From: Lichenicoccus sp965213775
GTDB taxonomy: Bacteria > Pseudomonadota > Alphaproteobacteria > Acetobacterales > Acetobacteraceae
NCBI GenBank assembly: GCA_965213775.1
Contig: CBDCAC010000006.1
Coordinates: forward strand, 9,285-73,284
DNA: 64,000 nucleotides
Direction of reading: 5' to 3'
Shown here: positions 53,239 through 62,100 of the stretch, piece by piece
How the letters are laid out: every line of letters starts with the position of its first letter
Numbering within the stretch: position 1 is the first letter of the stretch
The notes under the pieces: model-generated
Databases searched by the model: none
What the model was told of the DNA's origin: nothing
What the model saw: only the letters and a program-made list of their open reading frames with translations
Position numbers and translations under genes: made by a program

Positions 53239-54255
53239 ATGACCCGCGTGACGCTGAAGCCGCTTTCCCTGCAGACGATCGTGCTGACGGGGGCGACGTC
53301 GGGCATCGGCCTGGCCACCGCGCGCATGGCGGCGAGGCAGGGCGCGAAGCTGCTGCTGGTCGCGCGCAACGAGGCGGCGCTGCTGAAGGTGCGCGACGAG
53401 ATACGCGCCGGCGGCGGCCAGGCCGAGTACGCGGTGGCGGACGTGTCGGATCGCGCGCAGCTCGAGGCCGCGTGCGCGCGCGCGCAGGAGGCGTTCGGCG
53501 GCATCGACGCCTGGGTGAACGATGCCGGCGCCTTCATCTACGGCGCCCTCGACGAGGTCTCGATCGAGGACCAGCGTCGCGTGTTCGACGTGATCTACTG
53601 GGGCACCGTCCACGGCACCCTGGTCGCGGCGGAGGCGCTCAAGGATGCCGGCGGCGCCATCGTCAATGTCGGCAGCGTGCTCGGCGAGATCGCGATCCCC
53701 TACCAGGGCCCGTACTGTGCCGCGAAGTTCGCGGTCAAGGGCTTCACCGAGGCGTTCCGGCGCGAGACCCAGGCCAAGGGACTGCCGATCTCGCTGACCC
53801 TGATCAAGCCGGCCGCGATCAACACGATGTTCATGGAGCACGCCCGCAACCGGATCGGCGCGGTCGGCACCCGCAATCCGCCGCCGGCCTACGATCCGCA
53901 GCTGGTCGCGCGCGCCATCCTGCATGGCTGCGGCAAGCCGGTGCGCGACCTGGTCGTCGGCGGCGCCGGCGGCCTGTCGATGGTGGTCGGCAACCGGCTG
54001 GCGCCGCAGCTGATGGACCTCGCGTTCGCGACCTTCGGGCGGGCCTCTCAGGTCTCCGACGATCCGGGCATCCCGGCCCGGCGCGACAACCTGTACGAGC
54101 CGCGAGAGGACGGCGAGGAGAACAGCAGCCTCGCCCCGTTTACGCGAAAGACCAGCCTCGCGCTGGAGGCCCAGCTGCATCCGGTCGCCACCATGGCGAC
54201 GCTGGTGGGCGTCGGCGCGCTGCTGTTCGGCGCGGTCGCCGCGCGCAGGGCCTGA
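53239..54255 (+). CDS. SDR family oxidoreductase with C-terminal membrane anchor
   Basis: The 338-residue protein has the cofactor motif LTGATSGIG, NDAG, the active-site Ser in NVGSVLG and YCAAKFAVKG with catalytic Tyr and Lys. The C-terminus has a short hydrophobic segment (ATLVGVGALLFGAVAA) that may anchor it to the membrane, as in a group of SDR proteins often annotated as short-chain dehydrogenases of unknown role. It follows xylA by 65 bases with GGAG before its ATG. It could be co-transcribed with the xylose genes, but no role in xylose use is evident. Confidence 0.88.
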   Translation: MTRVTLKPLSLQTIVLTGATSGIGLATARMAARQGAKLLLVARNEAALLKVRDEIRAGGGQAEYAVADVSDRAQLEAACARAQEAFGGIDAWVNDAGAFIYGALDEVSIEDQRRVFDVIYWGTVHGTLVAAEALKDAGGAIVNVGSVLGEIAIPYQGPYCAAKFAVKGFTEAFRRETQAKGLPISLTLIKPAAINTMFMEHARNRIGAVGTRNPPPAYDPQLVARAILHGCGKPVRDLVVGGAGGLSMVVGNRLAPQLMDLAFATFGRASQVSDDPGIPARRDNLYEPREDGEENSSLAPFTRKTSLALEAQLHPVATMATLVGVGALLFGAVAARRA

Positions 54256-54296
54256 TCCGCCGCGCGAGCTTGTCGGTCGGGGTCATCGGGCGGCGC

Positions 54297-55538
54297 TCAG
54301 GCGATGAAGATGCCGGCGATGGTGGCGCTCATCAGGTTCGACAGCGTGCCTGCCAGCACCGCGCGCAGCCCCAGCCGTGACAGCTCGCCGCGGCGGCCGG
54401 GCGCCACCGCGCCGAAGCCCGCGAGCAGGATGCCGACGGAGGAGAAATTGGCGAAGCCGCACAGCGCGAACGAGGCGATCGCCAGGCTGCGGGTGTCGAG
54501 GCTGTGGGCGTGGATCAGCGGCGACAGCGACACGTAGGCGACGAACTCGTTGAAGACGATCTTCTGGCCGATGATGCCGCCGACCACCCCGCTCGCCTGC
54601 CAGGGCACCCCGATCAGCCAGGCGAGTGGCGCGAACCCCCAGCCCAGCATCTGCTGCAGCGACAGGCCACGGGCGCCGAACAGCCCGCCGAGCCAGCCGA
54701 CCAGGCCGTTGAGGCAGGCGATCAGCCCGATGAAGGCGATCAGCATCGAGCCCACCGCGACCGCGACGCGGACGCCGTTGGAGGTGCCGATCGCCACCGC
54801 CTCGAACAGGTTGGCCGCGCGATGCTCCTCGAAATCGAGGTTGAGCGTGGTGACGCGCGACGGCTCGCGGCTCGGCAGCAGCAGCTTGGCGAACAGCAGC
54901 CCGCCCGGGATCGCCATGAACGAGGCGGCGATCAGGTAGTCGAGCGACACCCCGAGCCCGGCATAGCCGGCCAGCACCGAGCCCGCCACCGAGGCGGTGC
55001 CGCTCGACATCACCGCGAACAGCTCGGCATGGGTGAGCAGCGGCACGAACGGGCGGATCGCGACCGGCATCTCGCTCTGGCCCAGGAAGATCGTGGTCAC
55101 CGCCGAGAAGGACTCGATCGCCGAGGTGCGCAGCAGCGCGCGCACGCCGCCGCCGAGCAGCCGCGCCAGCAGCTGCATGACGCCGAGATGGTAGAGCACG
55201 GCGATCAGTGCCGAGATGTAGATGATCTGCGGCAGCACGCGCAGCGCGAAGACGAAGCCGCCGTCCGGGAACAGCGTGCCCATGCGCGCCCCCACCAGGT
55301 CGCCGAACAGGAAGCGTATGCCGTCGTTGCCGTAGCCGAGCACGTCGTCGACCACCACCGACACGACGTGCAGCGCCTGTCGGCCGAGCGGCACGAACAG
55401 GATCAGGGCGGCGACCGCGAACTGCAGCAGCAGCGCCGGGCCGACCGTGCGCAGCTCGATCCTCCGGCGGTCGACGGAGAACAGCACCGCGATCGCGATC
55501 AGCGCCGCCGCCCCGGCGAGACCGTGCAGCAGCGCCAT
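54297..55538 (-). CDS. nupC: Concentrative nucleoside transporter (NupC/CNT family)
   Basis: The 413-residue membrane protein has the CNT signatures TIFLGQSEMPVAIRPFVPLL and MSSGTASVAGSVLAGYAGLG, and a C-terminal NEFVAYVSLSPL and CGFANFSSVGI. CNT proteins import nucleosides by proton or sodium symport. It faces the SDR gene, with a 41-base gap. It is one of four purine/nucleoside-related loci in the window. Confidence 0.94.
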   Translation of the reverse strand: MALLHGLAGAAALIAIAVLFSVDRRRIELRTVGPALLLQFAVAALILFVPLGRQALHVVSVVVDDVLGYGNDGIRFLFGDLVGARMGTLFPDGGFVFALRVLPQIIYISALIAVLYHLGVMQLLARLLGGGVRALLRTSAIESFSAVTTIFLGQSEMPVAIRPFVPLLTHAELFAVMSSGTASVAGSVLAGYAGLGVSLDYLIAASFMAIPGGLLFAKLLLPSREPSRVTTLNLDFEEHRAANLFEAVAIGTSNGVRVAVAVGSMLIAFIGLIACLNGLVGWLGGLFGARGLSLQQMLGWGFAPLAWLIGVPWQASGVVGGIIGQKIVFNEFVAYVSLSPLIHAHSLDTRSLAIASFALCGFANFSSVGILLAGFGAVAPGRRGELSRLGLRAVLAGTLSNLMSATIAGIFIA

Positions 55539-55628
55539 CAGGACCAGGCCGGCATGGAGCGATCCTCGTGGCGGGGCATCCCGATCTCATACAGGATCCG
55601 CGCGCGCCGGGCCTAGCCGGCGCGACGG

Positions 55629-55735
55629 CTAGAGCAGATCCCGATCAGGTGGAGCACCTGATCGGGTGAAGATGCTCGTCAGAACAACAGGCCACAACGT
55701 GATCCGTGAGCCTGTGCGATCGGATCATGCTCTAG
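55629..55735. repeat. 107-bp palindromic element with CTAGAGCA ends
   Basis: The ends CTAGAGCAGATCC and GGATCATGCTCTAG are inverted repeats with one gap. Inside, CCCGATCAGGTG-GAG-CACCTGATCGGG (55640-55666) forms a perfect 12-base stem. Similar CTAGAGCA-type intergenic repeats are common in alphaproteobacteria. It shows no relation to the dual-hairpin family. Its right end provides the stop codon of the small gene at 55732. Confidence 0.7.
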
Positions 55736-55845
55736 TCCGGGGGTCCGCGCCGCCCACGCGGGTGCGTCGGGCGCCAGACCTGGTAGTAGTACAGCAGCGC
55801 CAGGCCGACGATGCAGCCGCCGCCCTCGACCAGTGCCTCGATCAT
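55732..55845 (-). CDS. 37-residue predicted membrane small protein
   Basis: A GGGAGGA lies ten bases before the ATG at 55845. The product starts MIEALVEGGGCIVGLALLYY and continues YQVWRPTHPRGRRGPPD, giving one short membrane segment followed by a basic tail, so it is probably a single-pass small protein. The TAG stop is formed by the CTAG end of the adjacent palindromic element, implying the original C-terminus may have been different. It lies between the nucleoside-transporter and glutathione-peroxidase genes. Function is unknown. Confidence 0.55.
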   Translation of the reverse strand: MIEALVEGGGCIVGLALLYYYQVWRPTHPRGRRGPPD

Positions 55846-55949
55846 CGGGGCGATCCTCCCGGGGAGCAGCATAGCAGCGCGCGCGTCGGCATTGACAAAG
55901 CCGCGGCGGTGCCGGGATGGGTATCGGCATCCGCGCCATGGAGGTTCCG

Positions 55950-56441
55950 ATGAGCGACCGCACCGCCTACGACCACAGCCTGGAGACGCTGGCCGGGGCG
56001 CCGATGCGGCTGCGCCAGTTCGAGGGCAAGCCGATGCTGCTGGTGAACACGGCGTCGAGATGCGGCTTCACGCCGCAGTACGAGGGGCTGCAGGCGCTGT
56101 GGTCGCTGTACGGCCCGCGCGGGCTGACGGTGATCGGCGTGCCCTGCAACGATTTCGGCCGGCAGGAACCGGGAGATGCCGGGCAGATCCAGGATTTCTG
56201 CTCGGCCAACTACGGCGTCTCGTTCCCGATGGCGGCGAAGCTGCACGTGCGCGGGCCGCAGGCCCATCCGCTGTTCCGCTGGCTCGCCGAGGAGGGCGGC
56301 ATGCTGTCGCGGCCGCGCTGGAACTTCTACAAATACCTGATCGGCCGCGACGGCCGGCTGCGCACCTGGTTCTCCAGCGTCACCAAGCCGATGAGCGGCC
56401 GCATGCACACCGCGATCGACCGCGTCGTGCTGGGCGATTGA
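55950..56441 (+). CDS. Glutathione peroxidase (Cys type)
   Basis: From the ATG at 55950, with GGAGG six bases upstream, the protein is 163 residues. The peroxidatic residue is Cys-38 in VNTASRCGFTPQYEGL, encoded TGC rather than a selenocysteine codon. VIGVPCNDFGRQEPG and WNFYKYLIGRDG supply the remaining catalytic Gln/Trp/Asn surroundings. It reduces peroxides with glutathione or thioredoxin. It runs convergently into the GHKL ATPase gene, with repeat copy 10 between. Confidence 0.93.
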   Translation: MSDRTAYDHSLETLAGAPMRLRQFEGKPMLLVNTASRCGFTPQYEGLQALWSLYGPRGLTVIGVPCNDFGRQEPGDAGQIQDFCSANYGVSFPMAAKLHVRGPQAHPLFRWLAEEGGMLSRPRWNFYKYLIGRDGRLRTWFSSVTKPMSGRMHTAIDRVVLGD

Positions 56442-56473
56442 ACCGCGTCCCGGGCGTTCGCCGGGCTGAAGGA

Positions 56474-56585
56474 TCAGGGCAAGGGCTCTGCCCTTGACCC
56501 GTTGGGGCCGGAGGCCCCAAACCCCGATTTCTCAGACCGAAGTTTTCAGAGGCTTGCCTTTGATGGGGTCGAGGGGCAAAGCCTG
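56474..56585. repeat. Dual-hairpin GACCCG repeat, copy 10 (inverted pair)
   Basis: Left unit: hairpin CAAGGGCTCTGCCCTTG, linker ACCCGT, hairpin TTGGGGCCGGAGGCCCCAA, all perfect. Right unit, inverted and more divergent: hairpin TCAGAGGCTTGCCTTTGA, linker TGGGGTCG, hairpin GGGGCAAAGCC. It lies between the convergent glutathione-peroxidase and GHKL ATPase genes. Confidence 0.8.
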
Positions 56586-58382
56586 CTAAGGGGCGACCGG
56601 ATCCGCCAGTTGCCGCAGCCGCAGCGAGGCACGCAGCGCGGCGCGGGCCGCCGGCAGGCTCTGGTGGTAGTCGTCCGCTGCCATGGTCAGGGCCGGGGTG
56701 GAGAGCGCGTAGCTCATCTCCCAGTCCGACCAGCTGCCCTGCTTGGCGAGCGCGAACACCAGCATGCGGCCGACACGCTCCACCAGCGACTGCTCGGCCG
56801 AGCGCTGTGCGGCGGCGCGCACGATATGCTGATCCTCGCTCCAGCCGAACTCGCGCTCCAGCGCGGTGCGCATCGCCTCGACCGCCGGGTAGAGGCAGTT
56901 GACGAAGAGCTGGTGCGTCTCGGGGTAGTAGCGCGCGCCGCGATCGGCGACGCCGCGCGCGTGGGCCTCGGCGTCGTCGCGCAGCATGATGATCTGCGGC
57001 GCCGCCTCGAACTCGCCCTCGTCGGGCTGCTCCTCGCGCTGGTATTCGGCGGCGGCCGGCGGGTCCTGCGGCGCGGCTGGGTCGTGCGCCTCCTGCCCCG
57101 CCTGCTCCGACGCCGCCTGCTCCGGTGCCGCCGGCTCGGGCGCCCGTGGCTCAGGCGGGCGCGGTGCCGCGATCTCGCGCAGGCGTCGCGGCACGCGCAG
57201 CTCGCGCAGCAGGCGACGCAGGCTCGCGCCGATCTCGTCGGACATCGTGCTGTCCGGCGCGTGGCGCTGGATCAGGTCGATCAGCCACTGCGGCCGGTTG
57301 GCGTGGATCCGGCTCGCGTACTCGCGCAGCAGCAGTTGTCCCTGCAGCCCTTCGCGGTGGCGCACGAACTGCCGGTAGCCGTCGGGCAGGATCGGATGAT
57401 CGGGCGGGAATTCGACGAACACCGACACGTTGCGGCCACAAAACGGGATCCCGTAGACGGGACCCATGTGCAGCCAATCCTGGTGCCAGCAGATGTCGTA
57501 GATCTCGTCCTTGTAGACCAGTCCCGCGAAACCGTGCACGAAGTACGGCGCGCCCAGCGAGGCGCGGGTGCGGCTCGGATCGCCGTCGAGGAAGCCGTCA
57601 TGGACATAGTGCACGGCGACGCCGTCCTCGATCTCGACGCGCTCGTGCCGGGTGTAGTGCGCGGCGAGACGTTCGCGGACGGAACGGAAGCGGTGCAGCT
57701 CGCCGGAGATGTTGGCGCTCTCGTGCAGGATGACCGGGATGTCGTGGGGCAGCCGGAAGAACTTCTTCTGCAGCTCCTCGGCGATCCAGTGCGCCGGCAT
57801 GCGCGGCTCGCCATCGTACGGATCGCTCAGCGTGTGCTGCGCGGCATGGTTGCCGAGCAGCACCACCTCGGTCCAGTCCTGCTCCAGGCCGCGTCCCTCG
57901 GCGAGCGCCTCCTGGGTGACGTCGAGCACGTCGTGCAGCGCGTCGGACCCGTCGATCACCCGGCGCAGCCGGCCATAGACGCCGCCGCGCTGTCCGATCA
58001 TGACCTCGCAGACGCGGCCCGCGTTGCAGGAGCGGTAGCGCATGCCATGACGGTTGGAAGGCAGCGACGCCACCTTCGCACCCATGCCGAAATTCTGGTC
58101 GAGACGGTTCTCCTTGCGTATCGAGGAGGCGATGTCGCACATCCGGAACAGTTCCTCCGGATCCATGCCGCGTCCGGAGTTCCAGATGGCGAGCTTCATC
58201 GCGCCCTCGATCTCGATGCCGCAGATCTCGACGCGGCCCTCGCCGGCGGGCGCGGTCTGCGCCGCCTCGACGGCGTTGCGCACCAGCTCGCGCAGCATCA
58301 TCGATCTCGGGCAGCGGTCGATCATGCTGGTGACGAGGAAGTTCTCGTCGCCGACGCGGAGCTGCGTGATCTGCGCGGTCAT
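56586..58382 (-). CDS. Solitary GHKL (HSP90/MutL-like) ATPase of unknown function
   Basis: The 598-residue protein has a GHKL ATP-binding fold: N-box LRELVRNAVEA (Glu-32, Asn-36), G1 box NSGRGM (68-73) with Asn in place of the usual Asp, and G2 box FGMGAK (98-103). No histidine-kinase phosphoacceptor or gyrase/MutL C-terminal motif is visible. The middle is unfamiliar. A Pro/Ala/Glu-rich linker (about 410-470) separates a helical C-terminal domain. The fold is that of an ATP-gated clamp (HSP90, MutL, MORC). It follows the adenine deaminase gene by 33 bases on the same strand. Function is unknown. Confidence 0.8.
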   Translation of the reverse strand: MTAQITQLRVGDENFLVTSMIDRCPRSMMLRELVRNAVEAAQTAPAGEGRVEICGIEIEGAMKLAIWNSGRGMDPEELFRMCDIASSIRKENRLDQNFGMGAKVASLPSNRHGMRYRSCNAGRVCEVMIGQRGGVYGRLRRVIDGSDALHDVLDVTQEALAEGRGLEQDWTEVVLLGNHAAQHTLSDPYDGEPRMPAHWIAEELQKKFFRLPHDIPVILHESANISGELHRFRSVRERLAAHYTRHERVEIEDGVAVHYVHDGFLDGDPSRTRASLGAPYFVHGFAGLVYKDEIYDICWHQDWLHMGPVYGIPFCGRNVSVFVEFPPDHPILPDGYRQFVRHREGLQGQLLLREYASRIHANRPQWLIDLIQRHAPDSTMSDEIGASLRRLLRELRVPRRLREIAAPRPPEPRAPEPAAPEQAASEQAGQEAHDPAAPQDPPAAAEYQREEQPDEGEFEAAPQIIMLRDDAEAHARGVADRGARYYPETHQLFVNCLYPAVEAMRTALEREFGWSEDQHIVRAAAQRSAEQSLVERVGRMLVFALAKQGSWSDWEMSYALSTPALTMAADDYHQSLPAARAALRASLRLRQLADPVAP

Positions 58383-58415
58383 CGAAACGGCTCCGCAATA
58401 GGATCGAGGAGGATG

Positions 58416-60227
58416 TCAGGCAGGCTCGAACAGGGGAAGCTGTTGCATACCCGGTACTGTTACGAGACCCTTGTCGGTTATGCGTATAGCAGGAATGACC
58501 GAGAGTGGAATCAAATTGAAGCCCATGTAGGGCAGCCTGCATCCGGCGGCGGACCAGGCGTGCTTCAGCGCGATCGTCTGCGCCGCGACCTCGCCGGCGC
58601 GCAGGTCCGACAGCAGGCCCGCGACCGGAAGTGCGACCATCGCCCGCACCGCGCCGCCGATCACCACCGCGACCCCGCCGCCGGCGGCGCGCAGGGTCTC
58701 GACGGCGAGGCGCATGTCGGCCTCGTTGCGGCCGGCGACGATGAGGTTGTGCGCGTCGTGCCCGACGCTGCTGGCGACCGCGCCCTCGCGCAGGCCGAAG
58801 CCGCGCAGCAGGCCGTGCGCCACCGCGCCGCTGCGGCCGTGACGTTCCAGGATCGACAGGAAACAAAGATCGTGGCGATCCAGGTGGCGACCCCAGTCCG
58901 GCGCCGCCTCGAGCGCGATCACCTCGTGGTGCAGCGCGATGTCGCTCGGGTCGCGCACCGCGATCACGTTGACCCGGCAGGGCGCGTCGGGCGGTGCCGG
59001 GATCAGCGATGCGGCCGCCGGCAGGGTGACGGTGCGGTAGGCGGCATCGGGGTAGCGGTAGCGCGCCTCGCTGAGCTGGCGGTCGAGCATGGGCGTCACG
59101 CGACCATCCTCGACCATCAGCGCGCCGCCGTACCAGGTGCTGCACACCGCCATCGCGTCGTCGAGCAGCACCAGGTCGGCGCGCCTGCCGCCGCCGAGGC
59201 CGCCGATCTCGCCGTCCATGCCGTATCGGGTGGCGGCGTGCAGCGAGCCCATCCCCCAGGCGGTCTCGCGCGGCACGCCGGCCGCGATCGCCTGGCGCAC
59301 CACCCAGTCCTGGCCGAAATGGAACAGGTCGTCGGCGTCGCGGTCGTCGGTGCACAGGCAGAGACGCTGCGGGCTGACGCCGAGCTCGGTCACCGCGCGT
59401 ATCGCCTGCGGCAGGCTGTGCCAGGGGGTGCCGGGCGGCCCGCCGCGCAGGAAGATCCACAGCCCGGCCTCGATCAGGTCCTCGGCGATCTCGCGGGTCA
59501 GCGCCTCGTGGGTGTCGGTGACGCCGCTCGCGGCGTAGGCGGCGACGAACTCGCGCCCGTAGACGTGGCCGCTGACCGGGCGGCCGCGCCGCAGCGCCTC
59601 GGCGACGATGCCGTGGCTGCGCGGATCGCCCTCGCAGAGCTGCACGAAGTCCATCTTCTCGCCCAGTGCGACGGCTTCCGGCCAGGCATCGAACAGGGCG
59701 CCGATCTTGGCCGGCGTCAGGTCGCCGCCGGCGGTCTCGAAGCGCGGGCCGGTCGCCGGCACCGTGCTCGGCACGGTCAGGAAGATGTTCAAGGGCGCGG
59801 CGCGCGCATCCTCGAGCATCCACCGCACGCCCTCGACGTCGAGCACGTTGCCGATCTCGTGGCTGTCGCAGAAGATCGTGGTGGTGCCGTTGAGCAGCGC
59901 CGCCTCGGCGTAGGCGCAGGCGGTCATCATGCTGCTCTCGATATGCAGATGCGGGTCGATCAGGCCGGGGGCGAGGATGCCGCCGCCGCAGTCGTGGCGC
60001 GGCGCGTCGCGGCAGCGGCCGGCGGGCTGCATCGCGGCGATCCGCCCCTGGCTGATCCACAGCTCTCGGCCCTCGAGCATGCGCCCGGAATAGGTGGACA
60101 GCATCCGCGCCCCGGTGATCACCAGGTCGGGCGGCGCGCGGCCGGAGGCGACGGCGGCCAGCTGGCGCGTCACCGCGTGCAGCGGCGGCACCGAGAAGCG
60201 CGTGTGGTCGGTCTGGGATGTGCTCAT
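58416..60227 (-). CDS. ade: Adenine deaminase
   Basis: From the ATG at 60227 the protein is 603 residues. Amidohydrolase metal motifs are present: APGLIDPHLHIESS near residue 90, SGHVYGREF, VTDTHEAL and the C-terminal SVGHDAHNLIVAG typical of bacterial Ade. It deaminates adenine to hypoxanthine for purine salvage or as a nitrogen source. With the CNT and BMP transporters it suggests active use of external purines. Its stop is 33 bases before the GHKL ATPase gene, so the two are probably co-transcribed. Confidence 0.93.
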   Translation of the reverse strand: MSTSQTDHTRFSVPPLHAVTRQLAAVASGRAPPDLVITGARMLSTYSGRMLEGRELWISQGRIAAMQPAGRCRDAPRHDCGGGILAPGLIDPHLHIESSMMTACAYAEAALLNGTTTIFCDSHEIGNVLDVEGVRWMLEDARAAPLNIFLTVPSTVPATGPRFETAGGDLTPAKIGALFDAWPEAVALGEKMDFVQLCEGDPRSHGIVAEALRRGRPVSGHVYGREFVAAYAASGVTDTHEALTREIAEDLIEAGLWIFLRGGPPGTPWHSLPQAIRAVTELGVSPQRLCLCTDDRDADDLFHFGQDWVVRQAIAAGVPRETAWGMGSLHAATRYGMDGEIGGLGGGRRADLVLLDDAMAVCSTWYGGALMVEDGRVTPMLDRQLSEARYRYPDAAYRTVTLPAAASLIPAPPDAPCRVNVIAVRDPSDIALHHEVIALEAAPDWGRHLDRHDLCFLSILERHGRSGAVAHGLLRGFGLREGAVASSVGHDAHNLIVAGRNEADMRLAVETLRAAGGGVAVVIGGAVRAMVALPVAGLLSDLRAGEVAAQTIALKHAWSAAGCRLPYMGFNLIPLSVIPAIRITDKGLVTVPGMQQLPLFEPA

Positions 60228-60310
60228 GCCGGACAGCGTAGCATCGGAGTGCCCGGGGCCTTCAACCGCGACGGCGTGACAGCGTCCGGATCGCCGCATA
60301 CACCGGAGCC

Positions 60311-61907
60311 ATGCTCAAGGGCTTCCTGACGGTCGGCGGCTGGACCATGCTGAGCCGGGTGCTCGGCCTGGTGCGCGACCAGTTGCTGGCCGCCTTCATG
60401 GGCGTCGGTCCGGCGCAGGACGCCTTCCAGGTCGCGGTGCGGCTGCCCAACATGTTCCGCCGGCTGTTCGGCGAGGGCGCCTTCAACGCCGCCTTCGTGC
60501 CGCTGTTCTCCTCGCTGCTGGCGCGCGAGGGACCGGCGGTGGCGCGGCGCTTCGCCCGCGAGGCGCTCGGCGTGCTCGGCTTCTGGCTGCTCGGCCTGAC
60601 GCTGCTCGGCGAGGTGTTCATGCCGCAGCTGATGCTGGTGATCGGCTCCGGCCTCACGCGCAACCCGGCCACCTTCGCGCTCGCGGTCAGCCTGAGCCGG
60701 ATTACCTTCCCCTACCTGACCCTGATCTGCGCCGCCGCCCTGGTCTCGGGCGTGCTGAACGGGCTCGACCGGTTCGGCGCCGCCTCGGCCGCCTACGTCG
60801 CCTTCAACGTGGTCGGCATCGGCTGCATCGTCTGGCTCACGCCGCACGTGCCGAGCGTCGCCTACGCCGCCGCCTGGGGCTTCACCGCCTCGGGGGTGGT
60901 GCAGCTGGCGATGCTGCTGTTCGCCTCGCACCGGCTCGGCATGGGGCTGGGCGTGCCGCGGCCGCGCCTGACGCCGCGCATGCGCGAGCTGATGCGCCGC
61001 ATGGTGCCGGGGCTGATCGGCAGCGGCATCAGCCAGCTCAACCTGACTGTCGACACGCTGATCGCCACCTGGCTGCCGCCCGGCAGCCTGTCGCTGATGT
61101 ATTTCGCCGACCGGCTCAACCAGCTGCCGCTCGGCGTGCTCGGCAACGCCGCCGGCACCACCATGCTGCCGCTGCTGACCAGGCAGGTGCATACCGGGCA
61201 GGGCGAGGCGGCGCTGGCGACGCAGAACCGGGCGGTCGAATACGGGCTGATCCTGACCCTGCCGGCGGCGCTGGCGCTGGCGGCGCTGTCGGTGCCGCTG
61301 ATGGCGACCCTGTTCGGGCACGGCGCATTCACCGCGCGCGACGCGGTGCTGTCGGCGCAGTCGCTGCGCGGCTACGCGCTCGGGCTGCCGTTCTTCGTCC
61401 TGGTCAAGGTGCTGTCGCCGGGCTTCTTCGCCCGCGGCGACACCGCGACCCCGGTGCGCATCGGCATCGCCACGCTGGTGATCAATTTCGCCCTCAACCT
61501 GGCGCTGATGCGCCCGCTGGCGCATGTCGGGCCGCCGCTGGCCAGCAGCCTCGCCGCCATCCTCAACGCCGCGGCGCTGCTGGCGCTGCTGCTGCGTCGC
61601 GGCTGGCTGCGCCCCACCCGGGCGCTGCTGTCGCGGCTGGCGCGCATGCTGCTGGCGGCGGCGGCGATGGCGGCGGTGCTGGTCGCGGCACAGCGGGCGC
61701 TGCCGCATCCGGGTGGCGGCGATGCGCGGCCTCCACCGCATCGTGGCGCTGGCCGGGCTGATCGGGCTCGGCATCGCCACGTACGGCGCCGGCCTGCTGC
61801 TGCTCGGCGTGGCCGGCCTGAGTGGCCTGAAGGACCGCCTTTGCGGCGTCGGCGAGACCGGGCTCGCGCCCGCTCCCCGACATAAAGACAGTAAACGCCG
61901 TTTATAA
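60311..61907 (+). CDS. murJ: Lipid II flippase MurJ, frameshifted near the C-terminus
   Basis: The product starts MLKGFLTVGGWTMLSRVLGL and has the MurJ blocks PNMFRRLFGEGAFNAAFVPL, LNLTVDTLIATWLPPGSLS and SPGFFARGDTATPVRIG, with about fourteen membrane segments. It flips lipid II outward for peptidoglycan synthesis. After about 61710 the frame gives an Arg-rich tail, ending at 61885. The next frame instead restores a membrane helix (RIVALAGLIGLGIATYGAG) and ends at the TAA at 61905-61907. One extra base near 61710-61722 explains this. It is either a sequence error or a real truncation; 531 residues after correction is normal length. Confidence 0.9.
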
Positions 61908-61952
61908 AGGAAGTATAAAAAGTCATCCGACAGGTAGACATCCGCTCCGCAG

Positions 61953-61976
61953 TGTCACCGTGGTAATTAAGTGACA
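61953..61976. promoter_or_regulatory. AT-rich porin upstream region with inverted repeat
   Basis: Bases 61885-61990 are unusually AT-rich for this window. TGTCAC and GTGACA form perfect 6-base arms 12 bases apart (61953-61976), a spacing compatible with a dimeric regulator. TAAACGCCGTTTA (61892-61904), at the corrected end of murJ, is a second small palindrome. Promoter and operator roles are inferred. Confidence 0.35.
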
Positions 61977-62100
61977 GGATCTCAAGTAATCAGCATAACG
62001 CCACCGATCCGCATGGACAGACGGTCGACACCCGTATCACGCTGTAACCGCTGGTGCAGCGCGGCAAGCCCGCCGCCGGCGCGGCAACGGAGGCACAGCC

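Noticed and set aside
56061..56063. Glutathione peroxidase examined for selenocysteine
   Set aside because: The active-site codon is TGC (Cys) and no UGA or SECIS-like element is needed.
56502..60329. Long plus-strand frame opposite the GHKL ATPase and adenine deaminase
   Set aside because: No recognisable motif, and it mirrors codon structure of the two real genes on the other strand.
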